52,658 nt of DNA, taken from the NCBI GenBank assembly GCA_030066075.1, contig JASJCH010000024.1, positions 1 to 52,658 of the forward strand. Direction: 5' to 3'. This DNA is from Woeseiaceae bacterium. Its GTDB lineage: Bacteria; Pseudomonadota; Gammaproteobacteria; Steroidobacterales; Woeseiaceae. The position numbers were made by a program, and so were the translations under genes. Positions 1 to 10,519 of this stretch are shown in pieces; the first letter of the stretch is position 1, and every line of letters begins with the position of its first letter. Below the pieces are notes generated by a model. That model was not told the origin of the DNA. It saw only the letters and a program-made list of their open reading frames with translations, and did not search any database.

Positions 1-2501
1 AGGATCTCCTGCGCCAGCGGGTTCTCGACCTGCTGCTGGATCGCGCGCTTCAGCGGCCGCGCACCGTAGACCGGGTCAAAGCCGGCCTCCGCGAGCCGGT
101 CACGCGCGGCGTCCGACAGGAGGATGCGCATGTCGCGGTCCGCCAGCCGATCGTGCAGGTAGCCAAGCTGGATATCGACGATCTTGCGGATGTGCTCGCG
201 GCTCAGCGGGTGGAACACGACCACGTCGTCGACGCGGTTGATGAACTCCGGTCGGAAATGCGTGCCGACCACGTCCATCACCGCCGACTTCATCTGCTCG
301 TACTGCTCCTCGCCCGCCATCTCCTGGATCATCTGCGAGCCGAGGTTCGAGGTCATCACAATCACGGCGTTGCGGAAGTCGACCGTGCGGCCCTGGCCGT
401 CGGTCAGTCGACCGTCATCGAGCACCTGCAGCAGGACGTTGAAGACATCCGGATGCGCCTTCTCGACTTCGTCGAGCAGGATCACGGAATAGGGACGGCG
501 CCGAACCGCCTCGGTCAGGTAGCCGCCCTCCTCGTAGCCGACGTAACCCGGGGGCGCGCCGATCAGGCGTGCGACCGAGTGCTTCTCCATGAATTCCGAC
601 ATGTCGAGTCGCACCATGGCGTCGTCGGTATCGAACAGGAAGTTGGCCAGCGCCTTGGTGAGCTCGGTCTTGCCGACGCCGGTCGGTCCCAGGAACAGGA
701 ACGACCCGATCGGCCGGCGCGGATCCGACAGCCCGGCGCGTGAACGTCGAATCGCGTTGGCGACCGCGACCACGGCCTCGTCCTGGCCCACCACGCGCTC
801 CTGCACGACGGCTTCCATCTGCAGCAGCTTCTCTTTCTCGCCCTCGAGCATCTTGGACACCGGGATGCCGGTCCATTTGGAGACGATTTCGGCGACTTCC
901 TCATCCGTCACGTTGTTGCGCAACAGGACGGTTTCCTGACTCTCGGCCTGCACGGCATCCGCTAGCTGCTTCTCGAGCTCCGGGATGCGCCCGTACTGCA
1001 GCTCCGACATGCGGGCGAGATCGTTGGCGCGGTGGGCAGTCTCGAGCTCGAGGCGCGCGCGCTCGAGCTCTTCCTTGATCTGGGCCGCACCCTGCATCGC
1101 CGCCTTCTCTGCTTTCCAGACCTCCTCGAGGTCGGCGAATTCTCTCTCCAGTTCAGCAAGCTGGGCTTCGAGGTCCTCGAGCCGCTTGCGCGACGCCTCA
1201 TCCGACTCCTTGTTGAGCGCCTCACGCTCGATCTTGAGCTGGATGATGCGGCGCTCGAGCCGGTCCATGGCCTCGGGCTTCGAGTCGATCTCGATGCGAA
1301 TACGCGATGCCGCCTCGTCGATGAGGTCGATCGCCTTGTCCGGCAGCTGCCGGTCCGAGATATAGCGATGCGACAGCGTTGCCGCCGCAACAATGGCCGG
1401 ATCGGTGATCTCGACGCCGTGGTGCACTTCGTAGCGTTCCTTGAGGCCACGCAGGATGGCGATCGTGTCCTCGACGGTGGGCTCTTCGATCAGCACTTTC
1501 TGAAAGCGCCGCTCGAGCGCCGCGTCCTTTTCGAGGTACTTGCGGTACTCGTCGAGCGTCGTCGCACCGACGCAGTGCAGCTCGCCGCGCGCGAGAGCCG
1601 GCTTCAGCATGTTGCCGGCGTCCATCGAACCTTCGGCTTTGCCCGCGCCGACCATCGTGTGCAGCTCGTCGATAAAGAGGATGACCTGGCCTTCCTGCTT
1701 GGCAAGGTCGTTGAGCACGCCTTTCAGGCGTTCCTCGAACTCGCCCCGGAACTTGGCGCCCGCAATCAGCGCGCCCATGTCCAGCGACAGGATGCGCTTG
1801 CCGCGCAGGCCCTCCGGAACCTCGTTGTTGACGATGCGCTGCGCGAGGCCCTCGATGATGGCGGTCTTGCCGACACCGGGTTCGCCGATGAGCACCGGGT
1901 TGTTCTTGGTGCGGCGCTGCAGGATCTGGATCGTGCGGCGAATCTCGTCGTCACGACCAACGATGGGGTCGAGCTTGCCCTGCTCGGCGCGCTCGGTAAG
2001 GTCGATCGTGAATTTCTCGAGCGCCTGGCGCGTATCCTCGGCATTCGGGTCGTTGACCTGCTGGCCACCGCGCAGGTCGTCGATGGCCTTCTCGACAGCG
2101 CCCTTGACTGCGCCGGCTTGCTCGAGAATGGGCTTCAGCGGCGACTTGTCATCCATCGCCGCCAGCACGAACAGTTCGCTCGAGATGTACTGGTCGTCGC
2201 GCGTCTGTGCCAGCTTGTCGGTGATATTGAAGAGTTTGGCAAGGTCGTTGCCAACGTGAACATCGCCGCCGGCGCCTTCGACCTTGGGCAGGCGATCGAC
2301 GGCATCGCCGAGCTGCGAGCGCAGCAGGTTGACGTTGACACCCGCCTTGGTAAGCAGCCCGCGCACGGTCCCGCCCTGCTGGTCGAGCAGCGCCACCATG
2401 ACATGCGCCGGTTCGATGAACTGGTGATCCTGCCCCACGGCAAGCGACTGCGCCTCGGCGAGCGCGAGCTGGAATTTGCTGGTCAGTTTGTCCATTCGCA
2501 T
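1..2501 (-). CDS. clpB: Chaperone ClpB, Hsp100 disaggregase (C-terminus cut by window edge)
   Basis: AAA+ disaggregase that works with DnaK/DnaJ to thread aggregated cytoplasmic proteins through a hexameric pore. The frame opens [19 protein letters not shown], as in other ClpBs, after a GAGG ribosome site. In order: Clp N-domain (about 1-145), first ATPase domain with Walker A GEPGVGKT near residue 205 (around 1870-1890), an M-domain coiled coil rich in Glu/Arg/Leu, and second ATPase domain with GPTGVGKT near residue 605 (around 663-690). The last visible residues ([16 protein letters not shown]...ENPLAQEIL) lie close to the C-terminus, so only about 25 residues are missing. It is the last gene of rluD-pgeF-clpB, with its own heat-shock type promoter overlapping the pgeF stop. 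Confidence 0.98.
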   Translation of the reverse strand, partial: MRMDKLTSKFQLALAEAQSLAVGQDHQFIEPAHVMVALLDQQGGTVRGLLTKAGVNVNLLRSQLGDAVDRLPKVEGAGGDVHVGNDLAKLFNITDKLAQTRDDQYISSELFVLAAMDDKSPLKPILEQAGAVKGAVEKAIDDLRGGQQVNDPNAEDTRQALEKFTIDLTERAEQGKLDPIVGRDDEIRRTIQILQRRTKNNPVLIGEPGVGKTAIIEGLAQRIVNNEVPEGLRGKRILSLDMGALIAGAKFRGEFEERLKGVLNDLAKQEGQVILFIDELHTMVGAGKAEGSMDAGNMLKPALARGELHCVGATTLDEYRKYLEKDAALERRFQKVLIEEPTVEDTIAILRGLKERYEVHHGVEITDPAIVAAATLSHRYISDRQLPDKAIDLIDEAASRIRIEIDSKPEAMDRLERRIIQLKIEREALNKESDEASRKRLEDLEAQLAELEREFADLEEVWKAEKAAMQGAAQIKEELERARLELETAHRANDLARMSELQYGRIPELEKQLADAVQAESQETVLLRNNVTDEEVAEIVSKWTGIPVSKMLEGEKEKLLQMEAVVQERVVGQDEAVVAVANAIRRSRAGLSDPRRPIGSFLFLGPTGVGKTELTKALANFLFDTDDAMVRLDMSEFMEKHSVARLIGAPPGYVGYEEGGYLTEAVRRRPYSVILLDEVEKAHPDVFNVLLQVLDDGRLTDGQGRTVDFRNAVIVMTSNLGSQMIQEMAGEEQYEQMKSAVMDVVGTHFRPEFINRVDDVVVFHPLSREHIRKIVDIQLGYLHDRLADRDMRILLSDAARDRLAEAGFDPVYGARPLKRAIQQQVENPLAQEI

Positions 2502-2544
2502 AGCGGAACCTCGCAACCCTGTACGGGAGCATAAACTGGTGCAG

Positions 2545-2572
2545 ACATAGGCCCAGAGGGCCGTTTTTCAAG
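2545..2572 (-). promoter_or_regulatory. Sigma-32 (heat-shock) type promoter of clpB
   Basis: On the minus strand CTTGAAA (2572-2566) is followed after 14 bases by CCTATGT (2551-2545). This matches the sigma-32 consensus CTTGAAA-N11-16-CCCATNT with one mismatch. The -35 box overlaps the pgeF stop codon, and the predicted start lies about 35 bases before the clpB ATG. A heat-shock promoter is expected for clpB; no start site has been mapped here. Confidence 0.72.
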
Positions 2573-3215
2573 GTTTGTAGACAAAGCTGAGCATGCGCCC
2601 GGTCGAGCCGTCGCGCCGGTATGAGTAGAAACGCCCGGCATCCGCGTGCGTGCACAGGCCGCCGCCAGAGACCGCCGTGACCCCGGCCGCCTGCAGTCGC
2701 TGCTCCCCCAGCACGTAGAGGTCAGCCTGCCAGCGGCCGCGCGCGTTCTTCTCGAAGGCATCGGCGGCACCGGCGGACCCGGCCAAGAATGCGTCCCGCA
2801 CCTCGCCGCCGACTTCAAAGGCCGGTTGCGAGATGGCGGGGCCGAGCCAGGCAATCAGGTTCCCGGGCGGTGTCGCCAGCGCCGCAATGGCGGCCTCGAT
2901 CACGCCCGCCGCAAGACCGCGCCAGCCGGCGTGCACGGCTGCAATCTCGCCGCCGTCATTGGAGCACAGCAGCACGGGCAGGCAGTCAGCGGTGCGCACG
3001 ACGCAGAGGCTGCCGGGCGTAGCGGATACGATAGCGTCGGCATCCGGGGGAGCGTCGTCGGCGGCGAGCATCTCCCAGCGCGCGACGCCGGCGCCGTGCA
3101 CCTGGTTGATACGCCGCGGTTGCGCGGGTAGCTCGAACTCGCTGTCGCGCAACGTCGTGCCGGCGATGATTCCGGCGGGCGCGGGCCAGTCGGCGCGAAT
3201 CCAGCCGCTATTCAC
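2568..3215 (-). CDS. pgeF: PgeF/YfiH-type multicopper polyphenol oxidase family protein, short form
   Basis: YfiH/PgeF family protein; E. coli PgeF edits peptidoglycan precursors, removing UDP-MurNAc carrying L-Ser in place of L-Ala. The family metal ligands are all present: His40 in QVHG, Cys78 in TADCLPV and His95 in HAGWRGL. The C-terminal FYSYRRDGSTGRM motif is also conserved. The start is GTG at 3215, overlapping the rluD stop by 8 bases; an upstream extension would lie inside rluD. At 215 residues it is about 30 shorter than E. coli YfiH (243), and the loss lies between the N-terminal strand and the QVHG motif. Middle gene of rluD-pgeF-clpB. Confidence 0.93.
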   Translation of the reverse strand: MNSGWIRADWPAPAGIIAGTTLRDSEFELPAQPRRINQVHGAGVARWEMLAADDAPPDADAIVSATPGSLCVVRTADCLPVLLCSNDGGEIAAVHAGWRGLAAGVIEAAIAALATPPGNLIAWLGPAISQPAFEVGGEVRDAFLAGSAGAADAFEKNARGRWQADLYVLGEQRLQAAGVTAVSGGGLCTHADAGRFYSYRRDGSTGRMLSFVYKP

Positions 3216-4158
3216 GTCCCGCCTCGCGCAACGCCTCGAGCAGCTCGTTGAAGTCGGCGGGTGGCGGCGCCTCGAACACCAGTGCCTCTCCGCTGTCCGG
3301 GTAGTCAAACCCGAGCCGGGCCGCGTGCAGCGCCTGGCGCCGAAACCCGCGCAGCGTGTCGGTGAGCTGCTCGCCGGCGCCCTTCGGCAAAGCCAGGCGG
3401 CCACCGTAGACGGGATCGCCGATTAACGGGTGACGCCGGTGCGCGAAATGCACCCGGATCTGGTGGGTGCGTCCCGTTTCCAGCCGCACGTTAATAAAGG
3501 TATGGGCGGCAAAGCGCTCGATGACGGTGTAATGGGTGACAGCAGGCCGGCCGTCGTCGCGCACGCACATGCGGGTGCGATCCGTGCGGTGGCGCCCGAT
3601 CGGCTCGTCGATCGTGCCGCCGCCCGTCAGCACGCCGACGCAAACGGCGAGGTAGTGACGCGATATCTCGCGATCCGCCAGCTCCCGGGAAAGGGTCGTG
3701 TGCGCAGGCAGGGTCTTGGCAACGAGCAGCAGCCCGCTGGTGTCCTTGTCGAGGCGGTGGACGATGCCGGCGCGTGGCAGCGACTCGAGCTCGGGCGCGT
3801 GATGCAGCAGGCCATTGAGCAGGGTGCCGCCGGGGTTGCCGGCGCCCGGGTGTACGACGAGGCCGGCCGGCTTGTTCACGACCAGGATGTGCTCATCCTC
3901 GTGCACGACATCGAGCGGCATCGCTTCCGCCGTCGCAACCACGGCCGTCTCGGGCTGCACCTGCAGCTCGACAATCTCCCCGCCGTACACGGGATCGCGC
4001 GGGCGCGGGCTACCGCCATCAACGACCAGCGCACCGTCCAGCAGCCAGCTCTTGAGCCGGCTGCGCGAATATTCTGGAAACAAGCGCGCCAGCGCCTGGT
4101 CCAAACGTTGGCCGGCGAGGTCCTCCGGGACCGTGCGTGTCAGGGATTCCGCTTTCAT
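3208..4158 (-). CDS. rluD: 23S rRNA pseudouridine synthase RluD
   Basis: Makes pseudouridines in helix 69 of 23S rRNA (positions 1911, 1915 and 1917 in E. coli). The 316-residue protein has an N-terminal S4 RNA-binding domain (about 15-75, RLDQALARLFPEYSRSRLK) and a RluA-type catalytic domain. The catalytic motif HRLDKDTSGLLL carries the nucleophilic Asp, and RTHQIRVH follows downstream. The start MKAESL at 4158 matches family N-termini; upstream sequence in frame is not RluD-like. It is divergent from bamD, as in E. coli, and leads the operon with pgeF and clpB. Confidence 0.96.
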   Translation of the reverse strand: MKAESLTRTVPEDLAGQRLDQALARLFPEYSRSRLKSWLLDGALVVDGGSPRPRDPVYGGEIVELQVQPETAVVATAEAMPLDVVHEDEHILVVNKPAGLVVHPGAGNPGGTLLNGLLHHAPELESLPRAGIVHRLDKDTSGLLLVAKTLPAHTTLSRELADREISRHYLAVCVGVLTGGGTIDEPIGRHRTDRTRMCVRDDGRPAVTHYTVIERFAAHTFINVRLETGRTHQIRVHFAHRRHPLIGDPVYGGRLALPKGAGEQLTDTLRGFRRQALHAARLGFDYPDSGEALVFEAPPPADFNELLEALREAGRE

Positions 4159-4231
4159 TGCGGGCCCTAGTCTACGGTATACTCGCCGGCTTGACCGACT
4201 CGGGCCGGTCGCCGGATTTAGCAAAGTTACT

Positions 4232-5005
4232 ATGAAAAACGCCCTTCAGAACACGAATTCATCGCTGGCAGCGCTATTGCGCACAGGCCTGCTCACTGCT
4301 GTGATCGCGCTTGGCGCCGGCTGTGCCGGTAACGATGAGCAAGAGACCGTCGTCGACAACCTCGTTGAGGCTTACGACTCCGCGAAGACCTCGGTCGAGC
4401 GCGGCAACTTCCAGCGCGGCATTCAGATCTACGAAATCATCCTGGCGCGCTATCCGTTCAGCGACCTCAGTCGCCAGCTACAGCTCGACCTGATGTACGC
4501 CTACTACATGGCCGGCCAGACCGAACAGGCCGTCGAGGCAGCCGACACGTTCATGCGCGAGAACCCGATCCACGAACGCGTGGACTACGCGCTGTACATC
4601 AAGGGCCTCGCTTATTTCGAGGACGAGGCCGGGTTCCTGGAGAAGCGTTTCAAGAAAGACGTGACCGAGCGGCCGCCAAAGGACGTCGAAGAAGCGTATT
4701 CATCGTTCCGCCGGCTCGTAGAGCGCTACCCGGCCAGCCAGTATGCGCCGGACGCGGAGCAGCGCATGGTGTTCCTCAAGAACCGGCTGGCGGACTACGA
4801 AAACCACGTAGCCGACTACTACTTGCGCCGCGGTGCGTACATCGCATCGCTCAACCGATCCAAGGCCGCGCTCGAGGAGTACAACGGGGCGCCGGCCAAC
4901 GCCCGATCCCTGCGCCTCATGGAGCGGGCGTACGAGAAGCTCGGGATGTTTGACCTGGCCGCCGACGCGCGGCGCGTGCGCGAACTCAACTTTCCGGACA
5001 GCTAG
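4232..5005 (+). CDS. bamD: Outer membrane assembly lipoprotein BamD
   Basis: Essential lipoprotein of the BAM complex that inserts beta-barrels into the outer membrane; it recognises substrates and activates BamA. The 257-residue protein starts MKNALQNTN, has a hydrophobic signal segment (about 15-30) and a lipobox ending LGAGC. TPR-like helical repeats with the family pattern YPFSDLSRQLQLDLMYAYY follow. It diverges from rluD across 73 bases. Its TAG stop lies in the palindrome CTAG (5002-5005), whose complement is the stop of convergent nadE, so the two genes share their stop codons. Confidence 0.96.
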   Translation: MKNALQNTNSSLAALLRTGLLTAVIALGAGCAGNDEQETVVDNLVEAYDSAKTSVERGNFQRGIQIYEIILARYPFSDLSRQLQLDLMYAYYMAGQTEQAVEAADTFMRENPIHERVDYALYIKGLAYFEDEAGFLEKRFKKDVTERPPKDVEEAYSSFRRLVERYPASQYAPDAEQRMVFLKNRLADYENHVADYYLRRGAYIASLNRSKAALEEYNGAPANARSLRLMERAYEKLGMFDLAADARRVRELNFPDS

Positions 5006-6633
5006 CCCGGGAACCGATAGCCCGACGTAATCGGGTAGCGCCAGTCGCGCCCGAACGCGCGGCTGCTGATGCGAATTCCTGGCGGCGCCTGCCGCCGTTT
5101 GTATTCATTGCGCCGCACCATTTCGAGGACACGAATGACCGTCTCGCGATCGAAACCACGGGCGGCAATTTCGTCCACCGACAGGTCTTCCTCGATGAAC
5201 GCCGCGAGGATCGGGTCGAGCACGTCGTAGTCCGGCAGTGAATCCGAGTCTTTCTGGTCCGCGCGCAGTTCGGCGGAGGGCTCGCGCGTGATGACGCGGT
5301 CCGGGATGACCTCCCCGCTCGCATTGCGGTGACGCGCCAGCTCGTAGACCAGTGTCTTGGGGCAGTCCTTGATTGGGGCAAAACCACCCGCCATGTCGCC
5401 GTAGAGCGTCGCATAACCGACAGCCATTTCGCTCTTGTTGCCCGTCGTGAGCAGCATGCGGCCGGTCTTGTTCGAGATGGCCATCAGCAGCAGCCCGCGA
5501 ACCCGCGCCTGGATGTTCTCCTCCGTGACGTCTTCCTCGCGCCCTTCGAATACGGGCGCGAGCTGCGAAACCGTTGCTTCGTAGATGGGTTCTATCGGGA
5601 TCACGTCATATTGCACCCCCAGCGTCGCCGCCTGCCGGGCCGCGTCCTCCTGGCTCATCGTGGAGGTGTAACGGAACGGCATCATGACCGCCCGCACGCG
5701 ATCCGGCCCGAGCGCGTCGCACGCCACTGCGAGCACCAGCGCGGAGTCGATGCCGCCGGAGAGTCCCATGACCACGCCCGAGAAGCCGTGCTTGTCGACG
5801 TAGTCACGTGTACCGGTCACCAGGGCGCTGTAGACACTCTGTTCGAGCGACAGGTGGTCGGCCGTCGAGGCACGCTCAACTTCTACCCCGGTGTTCGTCG
5901 CCCGCAGGTCAATGGCGTGCAGCCCCTCTTCGAACGCGGGTGCACGAAAGCGAATGTCCCCGGCGGCATCAATGGCCATGGAGCCGCCATCGAACACCAG
6001 TTCGTCCTGCCCGCCGACCATGTTCAGGTAAACCACGGGGATGCCGGACTCGTCGACGCGCGCCAGCAAACGCGCCTCGCGTCGCCGCTGCGCTTCGGTG
6101 TCGTAGGGAGAACCGTTGATCGAGATGATGCACTCGGCGCCGGCGCTGCGCGCAGCGGCGATCGGCCCGGGCCGCCAGGCGTCCTCGCAGATCACGAGGC
6201 CGACGCGGATACCGTTGAGCGGAAAGACCGCAGCCTCCGTACCCGCCGTGAAGTAGCGCTCCTCGTCGAAAACCCGGTAGTTGGGCAATAGCTGCTTGCG
6301 GTAGGCGCACAGGAGTTCGCCGTCGGCGAACACCCCGCAGCTGTTATAGATGTCGTCGTCGACGTACTCGGGATAGCCGATCAGCACCGTGATGCCGCGG
6401 ACCGCCTCGCGGATTTCAGCGACAGCCTCCTCGGTGCGCTTGCGCAGGCCCGCATGAAACAGCAGGTCTTCCGGCGGATACCCGCAAATGCTGAGTTCGG
6501 GGAATACGACGAGGTCGGCCTGCAACTCGTCGCGGGCCCGGTGCGCGTAGTCGATGATCTTGCGGGTGTTCGCCTTCACAGCACCGACTGCGAGGTCGAC
6601 CTGGGCGAGCGCCACTTTGACAGTGCTGTTCAT
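5002..6633 (-). CDS. nadE: Glutamine-dependent NAD+ synthetase
   Basis: Last step of NAD synthesis: amidates deamido-NAD+ using ATP and ammonia drawn from glutamine. The 543-residue protein fuses an N-terminal nitrilase-type amidohydrolase with triad Glu46 (FPELSICGYPPEDL), Lys113 (YRKQLLPNY) and Cys149 (VICEDAW) to a C-terminal synthetase with P-loop SGGIDSA (292-298). This is the long glutamine-using form, unlike the ammonia-only E. coli enzyme. It lies 15 bases after sucD and is probably co-transcribed with sucCD. It converges on bamD with a 4-base stop overlap. Confidence 0.96.
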   Translation of the reverse strand: MNSTVKVALAQVDLAVGAVKANTRKIIDYAHRARDELQADLVVFPELSICGYPPEDLLFHAGLRKRTEEAVAEIREAVRGITVLIGYPEYVDDDIYNSCGVFADGELLCAYRKQLLPNYRVFDEERYFTAGTEAAVFPLNGIRVGLVICEDAWRPGPIAAARSAGAECIISINGSPYDTEAQRRREARLLARVDESGIPVVYLNMVGGQDELVFDGGSMAIDAAGDIRFRAPAFEEGLHAIDLRATNTGVEVERASTADHLSLEQSVYSALVTGTRDYVDKHGFSGVVMGLSGGIDSALVLAVACDALGPDRVRAVMMPFRYTSTMSQEDAARQAATLGVQYDVIPIEPIYEATVSQLAPVFEGREEDVTEENIQARVRGLLLMAISNKTGRMLLTTGNKSEMAVGYATLYGDMAGGFAPIKDCPKTLVYELARHRNASGEVIPDRVITREPSAELRADQKDSDSLPDYDVLDPILAAFIEEDLSVDEIAARGFDRETVIRVLEMVRRNEYKRRQAPPGIRISSRAFGRDWRYPITSGYRFPG

Positions 6634-6648
6634 GGCTGCACGCGTCGC

Positions 6649-7521
6649 TTACCCGCCGAGAACCTCCAGCATCTTGCTACCGAGTTCGGCGGGCGAACGG
6701 ACCGTGGCCACGCCCGCGGCATCGAGCGCCTTGTACTTGTCGGCCGCCGTACCCTTGCCGCCCGCCACGATTGCGCCTGCATGGCCCATACGCTTGCCTG
6801 GCGGTGCTGTGACACCGGCAATGTAAGCGACAACGGGCTTGGAGACGTTCGACTGGATGTACTCTGCAGCGGCCTCCTCATCGGTGCCGCCGATCTCGCC
6901 GACCATGATCATGCCCTCGGTTTCCGGGTCGGCTTCGAACAGCTCGAGGCAATCGATGAAGTCCATGCCACGCACCGGATCGCCGCCGATGCCGATGCAG
7001 GTCGTCTGCCCCAGGCCGTTGTTCGTGGTCTGGTAGACGGCCTCGTAGGTCAGCGTGCCCGAGCGCGACACCACCCCGATCTTGCCGGGCTTGTGAATGA
7101 ACCCCGGCATGATGCCGATCTTGCATTGTTCGGGCGTGATAATGCCGGGGCAGTTGGGACCGATCAGTCGGCAGTCGTGGTCGCGTAACGCGGACTTCAC
7201 GCGCACCATGTCGAGAACGGGAATGCCCTCGGTGATGCAGACGACGAGTTTCACGCCCGCGTCAGCCGCTTCGAGGATCGCGTCCGCCGCGAACGGCGGC
7301 GGCACCAGGATCATGCTGACGTCCGCGCCGGTCTCGTCGACGGCTTCGCGCATTGTGTCGAAAACGGGCACGCCGAGGTGTTGCTGGCCGCCACGTCCGG
7401 GAGTGACACCACCGACGACCTGCGTGCCGTAGTCGATGCACTGCTCCGTGTGGAATGTGCCCTGGCTGCCGGTAATGCCCTGGCAAACGATCTTGCTGTT
7501 CTTGTCTACGAGTATGCTCAT
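6649..7521 (-). CDS. sucD: Succinyl-CoA synthetase, alpha subunit
   Basis: TCA cycle enzyme subunit; with SucC it converts succinyl-CoA to succinate with nucleoside triphosphate formation. The 290 residues match the usual family length. The N-terminal CoA-binding Rossmann domain begins [19 protein letters not shown], and the phosphorylated His lies in GHAGAIV (about His247). The start at 7521 follows sucC by 11 bases. The usual partners sucAB are not in the window, so sucCD forms a separate operon, possibly with nadE. Confidence 0.97.
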   Translation of the reverse strand: MSILVDKNSKIVCQGITGSQGTFHTEQCIDYGTQVVGGVTPGRGGQQHLGVPVFDTMREAVDETGADVSMILVPPPFAADAILEAADAGVKLVVCITEGIPVLDMVRVKSALRDHDCRLIGPNCPGIITPEQCKIGIMPGFIHKPGKIGVVSRSGTLTYEAVYQTTNNGLGQTTCIGIGGDPVRGMDFIDCLELFEADPETEGMIMVGEIGGTDEEAAAEYIQSNVSKPVVAYIAGVTAPPGKRMGHAGAIVAGGKGTAADKYKALDAAGVATVRSPAELGSKMLEVLGG

Positions 7522-7532
7522 GATGTCACTCT

Positions 7533-8693
7533 TCAGCCGGCGGCTGTTACGGCTTTCTTGGCCGCGTCGGTGAGGTCGTCGGCCGCGATGATATCGAGGC
7601 CGCTCGACGCCAGCAGCTCTCTTCCCTTGTCGACGTTGGTGCCCTCGAGTCGCACGACGACGGGCACACTGACACCGACATCCTTCACGGCCGCGATGAT
7701 GCCTTCTGCGATCAGGTCGCAGCGCACAATGCCGCCGAAGATATTGACCAGGATCGCCCTGACGTTGTCGTTCGACAGAATCAGCTTGAATGCCTCCTCC
7801 ACGCGCTCCTTGGTGGCGCCGCCGCCGACGTCGAGGAAGTTGGCCGGATCGCCCCCGTGCAGCTTGATCAGGTCCATCGTCGCCATGGCGAGGCCGGCGC
7901 CGTTGACCATGCATGCGATATCGCCGTCGAGTGACACGTAGTTGAGGTCGTGCGCAGCGGCTTCGCGCTCCTTGTCGTCTTCCTGCGTGATGTCACGCAG
8001 CTCGACGAGCTTGGGCTGCCGGTAAAGTGCGTTGCTATCGATGTTGATCTTCGCGTCCAGCGCGATCACGTCGCCGCTCTTGGTGGTGATCAGCGGGTTC
8101 ACCTCGACCAGGCTGGCGTCGCTCTCGACGAACAACCGGTACATGTTGCGGATCAGCCTGCCGAACTGGCGCATCTGGTCCTTATCGAGGCCTAACCCGA
8201 ACGCGAGCTGGCGCGCCTGGAAATCCTGCAGCCCCGCATCGGGCGCGACCGACACCGTAAAGATCTTTTCGGGCGTCTCGGCGGCAACCTGCTCGATGTC
8301 CATACCGCCGGCCGCCGAGGCGATGAACGCTACCCGGCTGGCTTCGCGGTCGACCAGCATCGACAGGTACAGCTCACGATCGATATCCGAACCGGCTTCG
8401 ACGTAGACGACGTTGACGGGCAGTCCCTCGGGGCCCGACTGGTGCGTGACGAGCTGCGTGCCCAGCATCTGTTCCGCGTACTGGTGTACTTCGTCGCGGG
8501 TGCGGGCGAGCTTGACGCCGCCGGCCTTGCCGCGGCCGCCGGCGTGCACCTGGGCTTTGACGACCCAGAGGTCGCCGCCCAGCTTTTTCGAGGCGTCGAC
8601 AGCCTCGTTCGGGCTCTTGGCGGGTATGCCCTTGGGCACCGGGATGCCGTAGTCGGCGAACAACCGTTTCGATTGGTATTCGTGCAGATTCAT
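7533..8693 (-). CDS. sucC: Succinyl-CoA synthetase, beta subunit
   Basis: Beta subunit of succinyl-CoA synthetase, with an ATP-grasp nucleotide-binding domain at the N-terminus and a ligase CoA domain at the C-terminus. It begins [22 protein letters not shown], the canonical start, and is 386 residues (E. coli 388). The motifs [21 protein letters not shown] and [10 protein letters not shown] are visible. The frame stays open upstream to 8801, but that extension is not SucC-like and would cover the divergent pilS promoter region. The leader contains a short hairpin (8713-8728, GTGCGG/CCGCAC). Confidence 0.97.
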   Translation of the reverse strand: MNLHEYQSKRLFADYGIPVPKGIPAKSPNEAVDASKKLGGDLWVVKAQVHAGGRGKAGGVKLARTRDEVHQYAEQMLGTQLVTHQSGPEGLPVNVVYVEAGSDIDRELYLSMLVDREASRVAFIASAAGGMDIEQVAAETPEKIFTVSVAPDAGLQDFQARQLAFGLGLDKDQMRQFGRLIRNMYRLFVESDASLVEVNPLITTKSGDVIALDAKINIDSNALYRQPKLVELRDITQEDDKEREAAAHDLNYVSLDGDIACMVNGAGLAMATMDLIKLHGGDPANFLDVGGGATKERVEEAFKLILSNDNVRAILVNIFGGIVRCDLIAEGIIAAVKDVGVSVPVVVRLEGTNVDKGRELLASSGLDIIAADDLTDAAKKAVTAAG

Positions 8694-8806
8694 GAAGGGA
8701 TCTTTTCGTGACGTGCGGCCAGCCGCACAAAATCGGGCGTATTTTGAGGGAAAGCCCGGTGTGGTGCAAAGCGGAAATGCACTACAATCGACCGATTCCA
8801 CGCGGC

Positions 8807-10519
8807 ATGGCCGCTATTGGGCAGGAAATATTGGCGAGACGGGCAGCGATCGATATCAGCAGCCGGCAGACCTTGCGTGAGAGCCGCGAGGCGCTGCTGC
8901 AGCGAGCTGCCGAGGAGCCGGATCTCACCTGGCGCGTCCTGATCACGCTCAACGCGTTCCGCGCCCTGATCGCGCTCGCGCTCCTGACCCTGTTCCTCAC
9001 CGGCGGCGAGCCGCGCCTGTTCGGCGACCAGGTCCCCACGCTGTTCTGGATAACGGCCGCCGCCTACCTGGCCTTCGCGATCGCCGCCGGCGTCGGATTG
9101 CGCCAGCGCTGGGTGGGCGCCGACATGCAGGCCATGGTGCATTCCGTCGTCGATATTGGCGCCGTCGTTGCCCTCATGCACGCCAGTGGCGGCATTTCGA
9201 GCGGTCTCGGCGGCCTGTTGATCGTCTTCGTCGGCGCTGCCAGCCTGGTCCTGCCGCGCCAGTTCCCCACGATTCTCGCCGCCATCGCGACTTTTGCGAT
9301 CCTGGGCCAGCAGGCGCTGGCGCAGTTCAGTGGCGGCGCATTTGACGCCAATTACCCGGCCGCCGGCATCCTCAGCGCCGTCATCTTCGCCATGGCGCTC
9401 GCCACGCGCCCGCTGGGCCGGCGCATCCAGGCGAGCGAGGCGCTGGCCCGCCAGCGCGGCGTCGACCTGCAGAACCTGTCCGAACTCAACGAATACATCG
9501 TCCAGCACCTTCGCGAGAGCATCATCGTCATCGACGACGCTAACAACATCCGCCTGAGCAATGCGTCGGCCACCCGCCTGCTCGGCGTCAGCGGCGGCGT
9601 GCGGGGCCTGCCGCTCGCGGGGGTCTTCGAGCCGCTTGCCGAGTACGTAAAGGAGTGGCGCCAGGACAGCCTCAAGCAATCGCACCCGGAGTTCACGGTC
9701 ATCACCTCGGGCGACAATCTGCGCGTGACGGCGCACCTGGCGCCGCTGGACAAAAACGTGGCCCGCGAAGGCCCGATACTCGTATTCCTCGAAGACGCCA
9801 GCCTGATGAACGAGCGCGTCCAGCAGTCCAAGCTCGCCTCGTTGGGACGGCTGAGCGCGAGTATCGCCCACGAAATCCGCAACCCGGTGGGCGCGATGAG
9901 CCATGCCGCCCAGTTGCTCAGCGAATCACCCGGCCTGACCGACGACGACAAGCGGCTGACCGAGATCATCGAAACGCATTCGGGGCGGGTCAGCCATATC
10001 ATCGACAACGTCCTGCAACTGTCGCGGCGCGAATCCAGCCAGCCCGAGCGGGTGGCTCTCCGGCCCTGGCTCGAGGATTTTGCGCAGGAGTTTTCGAACA
10101 CGCTGGAACTGCAGGAGGGCGAGTTTACGGTCCTCGAGATGGATCCCGATCTCGAGGTGCGCATGGACCGCTCGCACTTGCGGCAGGTCATGTGGAACCT
10201 GTGCGACAACGCGGTCAAGTACGCGAGCGAGACGGGCGGCATTCTCGTCGAGCTGCATGCGGACCGGGTGCAGGGCCAGGGACGTCCGTACGTCGAGGTC
10301 CGCGATCACGGCCTCGGCGTCGATGCGTCGACGGCGGAAAAAATGTTCGAACCCTTCTACACCGAGCGCTCGGGTGGCACCGGCCTCGGCCTTTATATCT
10401 CCCGGGAGCTGTGCGAATTGAACCGCGCAACGCTGCTATACCTTGACCGGCCCGGCGGAGGCAGTATCTTCCGTATCGTATTTGCAGACCCGGACCGCTG
10501 GGAAGCCGCCGAGAAATGA
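8807..10519 (+). CDS. pilS: Type IV pilus sensor histidine kinase PilS
   Basis: Membrane sensor kinase that phosphorylates PilR to control pilin transcription. The N-terminal half has several hydrophobic helices (roughly residues 35-185 of the protein from 8807), then a PAS-like segment ([19 protein letters not shown]). HisKA follows with H-box [13 protein letters not shown], then an HATPase domain with N-box [10 protein letters not shown]1 DHGLGVD and G2 [10 protein letters not shown]. The start is uncertain: ATG 8807 is used here. ATG 8777 is possible, and TTG 8831 is the only one with a ribosome site (AGGA five bases upstream). A TACAAT box at 8783-8788 could be a -10. The stop overlaps the pilR start (ATGA). 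Confidence 0.93.
   Translation: MAAIGQEILARRAAIDISSRQTLRESREALLQRAAEEPDLTWRVLITLNAFRALIALALLTLFLTGGEPRLFGDQVPTLFWITAAAYLAFAIAAGVGLRQRWVGADMQAMVHSVVDIGAVVALMHASGGISSGLGGLLIVFVGAASLVLPRQFPTILAAIATFAILGQQALAQFSGGAFDANYPAAGILSAVIFAMALATRPLGRRIQASEALARQRGVDLQNLSELNEYIVQHLRESIIVIDDANNIRLSNASATRLLGVSGGVRGLPLAGVFEPLAEYVKEWRQDSLKQSHPEFTVITSGDNLRVTAHLAPLDKNVAREGPILVFLEDASLMNERVQQSKLASLGRLSASIAHEIRNPVGAMSHAAQLLSESPGLTDDDKRLTEIIETHSGRVSHIIDNVLQLSRRESSQPERVALRPWLEDFAQEFSNTLELQEGEFTVLEMDPDLEVRMDRSHLRQVMWNLCDNAVKYASETGGILVELHADRVQGQGRPYVEVRDHGLGVDASTAEKMFEPFYTERSGGTGLGLYISRELCELNRATLLYLDRPGGGSIFRIVFADPDRWEAAEK

Noticed and set aside
1032-2534. 500-codon plus-strand open frame opposite clpB
   Set aside because: It is fully antisense to an unmistakable clpB, lacks any family motif, and arises from GC-rich third-position bias. 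The same applies to 20292-22289 (opposite secA), 32287-33924 (opposite murC), 41292-43034 (opposite ftsI) and 27232-28257 (opposite ftsZ).
4171-4220. Promoter candidates in the rluD-bamD divergent gap (TATACT, TTGACC)
   Set aside because: Neither strand gives a -35/-10 pair with acceptable spacing and both boxes good, so no promoter is called.
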